Shown here: positions 1 to 5,276 of the stretch, one piece after another
Position numbering within the stretch: position 1 is the stretch's first letter
Layout: the number at the start of each line of letters is the position of its first letter
From: Deinococcus sp.
GTDB taxonomy: Bacteria; Deinococcota; Deinococci; Deinococcales; Deinococcaceae
Direction: 5' to 3'
DNA length: 5,276 bases
Assembly: GCA_028287665.1 (NCBI GenBank)
Contig: JAQBPF010000497.1
Location: 1 to 5,276 of the forward strand
The notes under the pieces: model-generated
Databases searched by the model: none
Told to the model about the DNA's origin: nothing
Seen by the model: only the letters and a program-made list of their open reading frames with translations
Translations under genes and position numbers: made by a program

Positions 1-246
1 GACGACATCAACTGGACCACACCTGAACTTCAAAAGTTGCTGGAGCAGGGCCGCGCCGCAACCTCGCAGGCCGACAAGGCCAAGGCCTACGCCCAGATCC
101 ACGAGATTACCTACAACGCCAACTACCGCATTCCCATGGTGCACAGCAATCCTCTGGCTGCCGCCCGTACCTACCTGAAGGGTTGGATTCCCAGCCCACT
201 GGGCAGCGAGGCGTACAACAAGATTTCCGTGGTGGGCAAGAAGTAA
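1..246 (+). CDS. Peptide ABC transporter substrate-binding protein, C-terminal end (5' truncated)
   Basis: The reading frame is open from the first base and ends at TAA, giving the last 81 residues. The tail reads like the C-terminal lobe of SBP_bac_5 (DppA/OppA-type) receptors: a helix with repeated Ala/Lys/Gln (about residues 16-40), then IPMVHSNP (44-51) and YLKGWIPSPLG (58-68), matching the family pattern of a strand, a conserved 'kGw/y.psp.g' turn and a short final strand. Such proteins are secreted or lipid-anchored and deliver peptides to a DppBC-type channel; full members are usually about 500-560 residues, so roughly 85% lies outside the window. The two permease genes downstream on the same strand support a peptide or related substrate, but the ligand cannot be read from this fragment. 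The TTG at position 37 is internal, not the start. Confidence 0.88.
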   Translation, partial: DDINWTTPELQKLLEQGRAATSQADKAKAYAQIHEITYNANYRIPMVHSNPLAAARTYLKGWIPSPLGSEAYNKISVVGKK

Positions 247-375
247 GTTCAAAAAGTAGGTTTTTTTGGGGAGCACTGCGATTTTATGTACTCTCCAGGT
301 GAACTGAGAAGGCAGTGTTCAGATCTGTAAGCCAGAACCGGCCCAGGCCAGCGCAGGGCTTCAAAACACACTGAC

Positions 376-415
376 AGGGGGCGGGGTCGGCCAGCACAGG
401 CCAGCCCCGCCTCCT
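376..415 (+). terminator. Strong GC hairpin after the receptor gene; terminator or 3'-end stabiliser
   Basis: GGCGGGG (380-386) pairs with CCCCGCC (405-411), and GGCC (389-392) pairs with GGCC (399-402) around the six-base loop AGCACA. Between the two stems there is a U-G wobble and a C/A mismatch. The stem can be lengthened outward by A-U, two G-C and one G-U pair. Only TTT follows (415-417), so it is a poor classical rho-independent terminator. In binding-protein transporter operons, such hairpins often let the receptor mRNA accumulate above that of the permeases; that role is inferred here. Confidence 0.5.
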
Positions 416-541
416 TTGCTCTGTTCCCTCAACCCTGATTGCACTCGGGCCAACTTGCGCTGATTCGGGAAAGTCTCCCGACTCGCAGAGCGGCGCAGCA
501 ACCCGGAGCGATGGCAAAAAGTACGGACTGGCGGCGATGGA

Positions 542-570
542 CGAACATCCAGTGTGGTGACCGATGTTCG
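542..570. repeat. Perfect 8-bp inverted repeat, possible operator
   Basis: CGAACATC (542-549) and GATGTTCG (563-570) are exact reverse complements separated by 13 bp. The arm centres are 21 bp apart, about two helical turns, as expected for a site bound by a dimeric regulator on one DNA face. It could equally be an RNA hairpin or part of a dispersed repeat. It lies 153 bp before the permease start codon. Confidence 0.4.
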
Positions 571-706
571 GAAGTTAGAGCCGGGCCGTATAGGCCCACA
601 GCAAGCCGGGTAAACTGAGTCTGGCCCCACAATGGCACCCGTATGACATCCTCCTGCTGTTCTACGTTTCCCGTATTTCTTCTAGCATCTGCATTTTTTC
701 TACAAC

Positions 707-715
707 AAGAGGGGG
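707..715 (+). promoter_or_regulatory. Ribosome binding site that fixes the TTG start of dppB
   Basis: AAGAGGGGG ends 7 bases before the TTG at 723. No ATG or GTG lies nearby in frame, and translation from this TTG immediately gives the N-terminus expected for DppB-type proteins, so the rare start codon is supported. Confidence 0.7.
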
Positions 716-722
716 CTTTTCC

Positions 723-1751
723 TTGGGCAGTTACCTGATTCGCCGCATCCTAAGAACGCTGCTGGTCATGCTGGGCATCAGCTTGCTGGTCTTCGTGTTT
801 GTGCGTTCTATTCCCGGCGACCCCGCCACCGCCATGCTGGGCGAACGTGCCACGCCGCAGGCGGTCAAGAATCTCCGGACTCAACTGGGACTCGACAAAC
901 CCTGGTTCTTCAATCCAGCCAATCCGCTGGACGCGCAGTATCCGAAATACGTCGCGGCACTGGCCAAGGGCGACCTCGGCAGCGGGATCAAGAGCAACAT
1001 TCCGGTGCGCGACGAGTTGGGCTCACGCTTTCCGGCCACCGCCGAACTGAGCCTGGCCGCCCTGTTTTTTGCTCTGGCCATTGGCCTTCCCGCTGGCATT
1101 CTGGCGGCACTGCGCCGCAATAGTATCTGGGACAACCTGGCCACCACCATCAGCCTGGTGGGCGTGAGTATGCCCGTCTTCTGGCTGGGCCTGCTGCTGT
1201 CTTACTTTTTTGCCGTCAAGCTGGGCTGGCTGCCGCCCAGTGCCCGGCTGGGCAACGAATCCACTCTGCAACCCATTACCGGGTTTTATGTGCTGGACGG
1301 CCTGTTGCGCGGCAAACCCGCCGACGCATGGGACGCCCTGCGCCACCTGATTTTGCCCGCCATCGCGCTGGGCAGCATTCCGCTGGCGATCATTGCCCGC
1401 ATCACACGCAGCAGTCTGCTGGACGTGTTGGGGCAAGATTATGTGCGGACGGCCCGCGCCAAGGGATTGTCTCAGCGCACCATCACACTCAAGCACGCCC
1501 TGAGAAATGCGCTGCTGCCCGTGGTCACGGTGATCGGCCTGCAAGCTGGAGCCTTGTTGGGCGGCGCAGTGCTGACCGAAACCATCTTTTCCTGGCCCGG
1601 CATCGGGTCGTGGGTGTACGAGGCCATCAGCCAGCGCGACTATCCGATTATTCAGGGCGGCGTGATTTTTGCGGCGCTGGTGGTCAGCGTGACCAACCTG
1701 CTGGTCGATCTCAGCTACGCCTCTCTTGATCCCCGGATTCAGTACAGATGA
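723..1751 (+). CDS. dppB: Peptide ABC transporter permease, DppB type
   Basis: This 342-residue inner-membrane protein forms one half of the channel of a dipeptide/oligopeptide importer, paired with DppC. The N-terminal helix (about 9-28) is followed by the family motif RSIPGDPA (28-35) and the GERAT segment. After the periplasmic domain come hydrophobic segments near 107-130, 143-168, 206-227, 265-290 and 312-333. The cytoplasmic EAA-type coupling loop, DYVRTARAKGL through HALRNALLP (239-266), is where an ATPase docks. TETIFSWPGIG (285-295) and the C-terminal LVDLSYASLDPRIQ (327-340) are also classic. Length matches E. coli DppB (about 340). The segment TGFYVLDGLLRG (186-197) followed by RHLILPAIALG (207-217) resembles the DppB branch rather than OppB. 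The start is TTG, supported by a Shine-Dalgarno sequence. The exact substrate is unproven; peptide import is the family expectation. The second permease follows after 37 bp. Confidence 0.93.
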   Translation: MGSYLIRRILRTLLVMLGISLLVFVFVRSIPGDPATAMLGERATPQAVKNLRTQLGLDKPWFFNPANPLDAQYPKYVAALAKGDLGSGIKSNIPVRDELGSRFPATAELSLAALFFALAIGLPAGILAALRRNSIWDNLATTISLVGVSMPVFWLGLLLSYFFAVKLGWLPPSARLGNESTLQPITGFYVLDGLLRGKPADAWDALRHLILPAIALGSIPLAIIARITRSSLLDVLGQDYVRTARAKGLSQRTITLKHALRNALLPVVTVIGLQAGALLGGAVLTETIFSWPGIGSWVYEAISQRDYPIIQGGVIFAALVVSVTNLLVDLSYASLDPRIQYR

Positions 1752-1776
1752 GCCTCGTGATGCCCGTTTCATTCAC

Positions 1777-1784
1777 AGGGGGAA
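1777..1784 (+). promoter_or_regulatory. Ribosome binding site selecting the dppC start
   Basis: AGGGGGAA lies just before the ATG at 1789, with six bases between the last G and the start codon. This favours that ATG over an upstream in-frame ATA codon (1726) inside dppB. The G run is followed directly by CCCC, so a small hairpin could partly mask it; that effect is speculative. Confidence 0.65.
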
Positions 1785-1788
1785 CCCC

Positions 1789-2793
<1,005 letters not shown>

Positions 2794-2822
2794 AGCCAGA
2801 AACTTTGAAAGACAAATAGAAA

Positions 2823-2850
2823 GGACGCAGACCAGTTTCAGTCTGCGTCC
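2823..2850. terminator. Bidirectional rho-independent terminator
   Basis: GGACGCAGAC (2823-2832) pairs perfectly with GTCTGCGTCC (2841-2850) around an eight-base loop. On the + strand it is followed by CTTCTTGTTT; on the - strand by TTTCTATTTGTCTTT. It sits between the convergent stops of dppC (2793) and the beta-oxidation gene (2891), so it can end both transcripts. Confidence 0.9.
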
Positions 2851-2890
2851 CTTCTTGTTTAGCTCTTTGTAGCTCCAGCCTCAGAGCCGC

Positions 2891-4996
<2,106 letters not shown>

Positions 4997-5004
4997 GGGT
5001 GAAG

Positions 5005-5010
5005 CCTCCT
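5005..5010 (-). promoter_or_regulatory. Consensus ribosome binding site of the beta-oxidation gene
   Basis: On the minus strand the sequence reads AGGAGG, eight bases before the ATG at 4996. This confirms the start codon. Confidence 0.85.
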
Positions 5011-5046
5011 GGGGAAAGAAGTTGGGGCAGAACTGAGGGTTGGTGC

Positions 5047-5061
5047 GTCATGCTGTCATGC
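5047..5061. repeat. Tandem heptamer GTCATGC in the divergent control region
   Basis: GTCATGC occurs at 5047-5053 and again at 5055-5061, one base apart. On the minus strand it lies where the -10 region and transcript start of the beta-oxidation gene would fall if TTGACC (5079-5074) is its -35 box. A regulatory role is only a suggestion; a chance repeat is possible. Confidence 0.35.
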
Positions 5062-5080
5062 CTTACGGCCTGCGGTCAAA

Positions 5081-5120
5081 TACGTTGACGTTCAGAGTGT
5101 CCGTGTACGTTCACTTTCAG
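5081..5120. repeat. Imperfect 15-bp direct repeat, candidate operator between divergent genes
   Basis: TACGTTGACGTTCAG (5081-5095) and TACGTTCACTTTCAG (5106-5120) agree at 13 of 15 positions with a 25-bp period. Copy 2 covers the proposed -35 box of the rightward promoter, and copy 1 abuts TTGACC (5079-5074), the best -35-like box for the leftward gene. Copy 2 overlaps an imperfect palindrome GTGTACGTTCAC (5103-5114). This placement suits a regulator controlling both genes, for example a TetR-type fatty-acid or CoA-ester sensor as is common for beta-oxidation genes; the regulator's identity is pure inference. Confidence 0.5.
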
Positions 5121-5138
5121 GATTCAGTCAGGTATGCT
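5110..5138 (+). promoter_or_regulatory. Promoter for a leaderless transcript of the oxidoreductase gene
   Basis: TTCACT (5110-5115, -35-like) and TATGCT (5133-5138, -10 of TAnnnT form) are 17 bp apart. Seven bases follow before the ATG at 5146, so transcription would start at or next to the A of that ATG. No Shine-Dalgarno sequence precedes it. Leaderless genes with a -10 box in this position are known to be frequent in Deinococcus. Confidence 0.5.
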
Positions 5139-5145
5139 TCGGCTT

Positions 5146-5276
5146 ATGACCGATACGACTTCAGGCGGGGCGGCGCAGACGGGGCCAACACAGGCGATGC
5201 AGACACAGACGATGAGGGCCATTGTGGTGGAGAAACTGGGTGCGCCCGACGTGATGCAGGTGCGTGAAGGCGTGCC
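5146..5276 (+). CDS. NAD(P)H:quinone oxidoreductase-like protein, N-terminus (3' truncated)
   Basis: The frame is open from 5089 to the window end, giving 43 codons from the chosen ATG. Residues 23 onward, MRAIVVEKLGAPDVMQVREG, match the first beta-strands of medium-chain dehydrogenase/reductase proteins of the quinone oxidoreductase type ('MrAi.v...G.pevl...e.p'), which reduce quinones or enones with NADPH. The first 22 residues are low in complexity (Thr, Gln, Gly, Ala) and not part of the fold. Other possible starts are ATG at 5134, 5197 and 5212; 5212 gives the minimal domain, but neither it nor 5197 has a good ribosome binding site. I prefer 5146 because a promoter-like sequence places the transcript start there. 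Its divergent pairing with the beta-oxidation gene suggests co-regulation. The substrate cannot be determined from this fragment. Confidence 0.7.
   Translation, partial: MTDTTSGGAAQTGPTQAMQTQTMRAIVVEKLGAPDVMQVREGV

Larger units (their letters stand above)
247..722 (+). other. 476-bp gap between receptor and permease genes, rich in inverted repeats
   Basis: No convincing gene is visible. The gap contains a T7 run (261-267), a weak hairpin (268-276 with 288-296), a strong GC hairpin (376-415), a hairpin TCGGGA/TCCCGA (465-470 with 476-481, extendable to 462-484 with one mismatch), a perfect 8-bp inverted repeat (542-549 with 563-570), GGGCC/GGCCC (583-587 with 593-597), and finally a pyrimidine-rich stretch before the permease ribosome binding site. 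A 35-codon ORF (511-618, +) and overlapping minus-strand ORFs have no clear Shine-Dalgarno site and no family resemblance; the inverted repeats run through them. The gap is unusually long for an operon that otherwise has 37-bp spacing. It may hold a terminator, a new promoter, or a dispersed intergenic repeat. Confidence 0.6.

Noticed and set aside
261..267. T7 run shortly after the receptor stop as a terminator
   Set aside because: No stable hairpin precedes it on the + strand; the weak hairpin at 268-296 comes after the T run.
511..618. 35-codon + strand ORF in the gap before dppB
   Set aside because: The upstream CCGGAGCG is a poor ribosome binding site, the product resembles no family I know, and the inverted repeats run through it. 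It is more likely chance.
361..638. Minus-strand ORFs of 69-89 codons in the same gap
   Set aside because: They overlap in different frames, lack a clear ribosome binding site and coding-like composition, and coincide with hairpin sequences.
660..688. Possible dppB promoter with TAGCAT (683-688) or TACGTT (663-668) as -10 box
   Set aside because: Neither has a recognisable -35 box at 16-18 bp, so the evidence is too weak to list.
1023..1772. 249-codon minus-strand ORF opposite dppB
   Set aside because: It is a shadow of the GC-rich dppB frame: its product is rich in Gln, His, Gly and Ala with no domain, while dppB is unmistakable.
5040..5267. 75-codon + strand ORF in the divergent region
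   Set aside because: It crosses the control region and overlaps the oxidoreductase N-terminus in another frame; its Asp/Gly-rich product has no family likeness.

Overview
The window looks like a high-GC bacterial chromosome segment, most likely from Deinococcus or a close relative. That assignment is an inference from protein style, Shine-Dalgarno-led genes beside a likely leaderless gene, and GC-rich codon use. It was not checked against any database. All of the clear genes belong to known families.

Left part (1-2793, + strand): the 3' end of a peptide-type ABC transporter substrate-binding protein gene (1-246), a 476-bp gap with no convincing gene but several inverted repeats (247-722), then two ABC permease genes of the DppB/DppC type (723-1751 and 1789-2793). 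The permeases lie 37 bp apart and each has an AGGGGG-type ribosome binding site. Together they encode the outside receptor and the membrane channel of a peptide importer. No ATPase gene is present here, and a strong terminator follows dppC, so the ATPases must be encoded elsewhere.

Middle (2794-2890): a short convergent gap with a perfect 10-bp-stem hairpin. It is followed by T-rich sequence in both directions and so probably ends transcription from both sides.

Right part (2891-5276): a 701-residue bifunctional fatty acid beta-oxidation enzyme (enoyl-CoA hydratase fused to 3-hydroxyacyl-CoA dehydrogenase) on the - strand, with all expected catalytic residues. It is divergent from a gene cut by the window edge whose start resembles an NAD(P)H:quinone oxidoreductase of the medium-chain dehydrogenase family. 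Their 149-bp shared upstream region holds an imperfect 15-bp direct repeat with a 25-bp period, a tandem heptamer, and a promoter placed so that the right-hand mRNA would begin at its ATG (leaderless). This control region and the inverted-repeat-rich gap at 247-722 are the least explained parts of the window. I see no sign of a novel defence, mobile or biosynthetic system.
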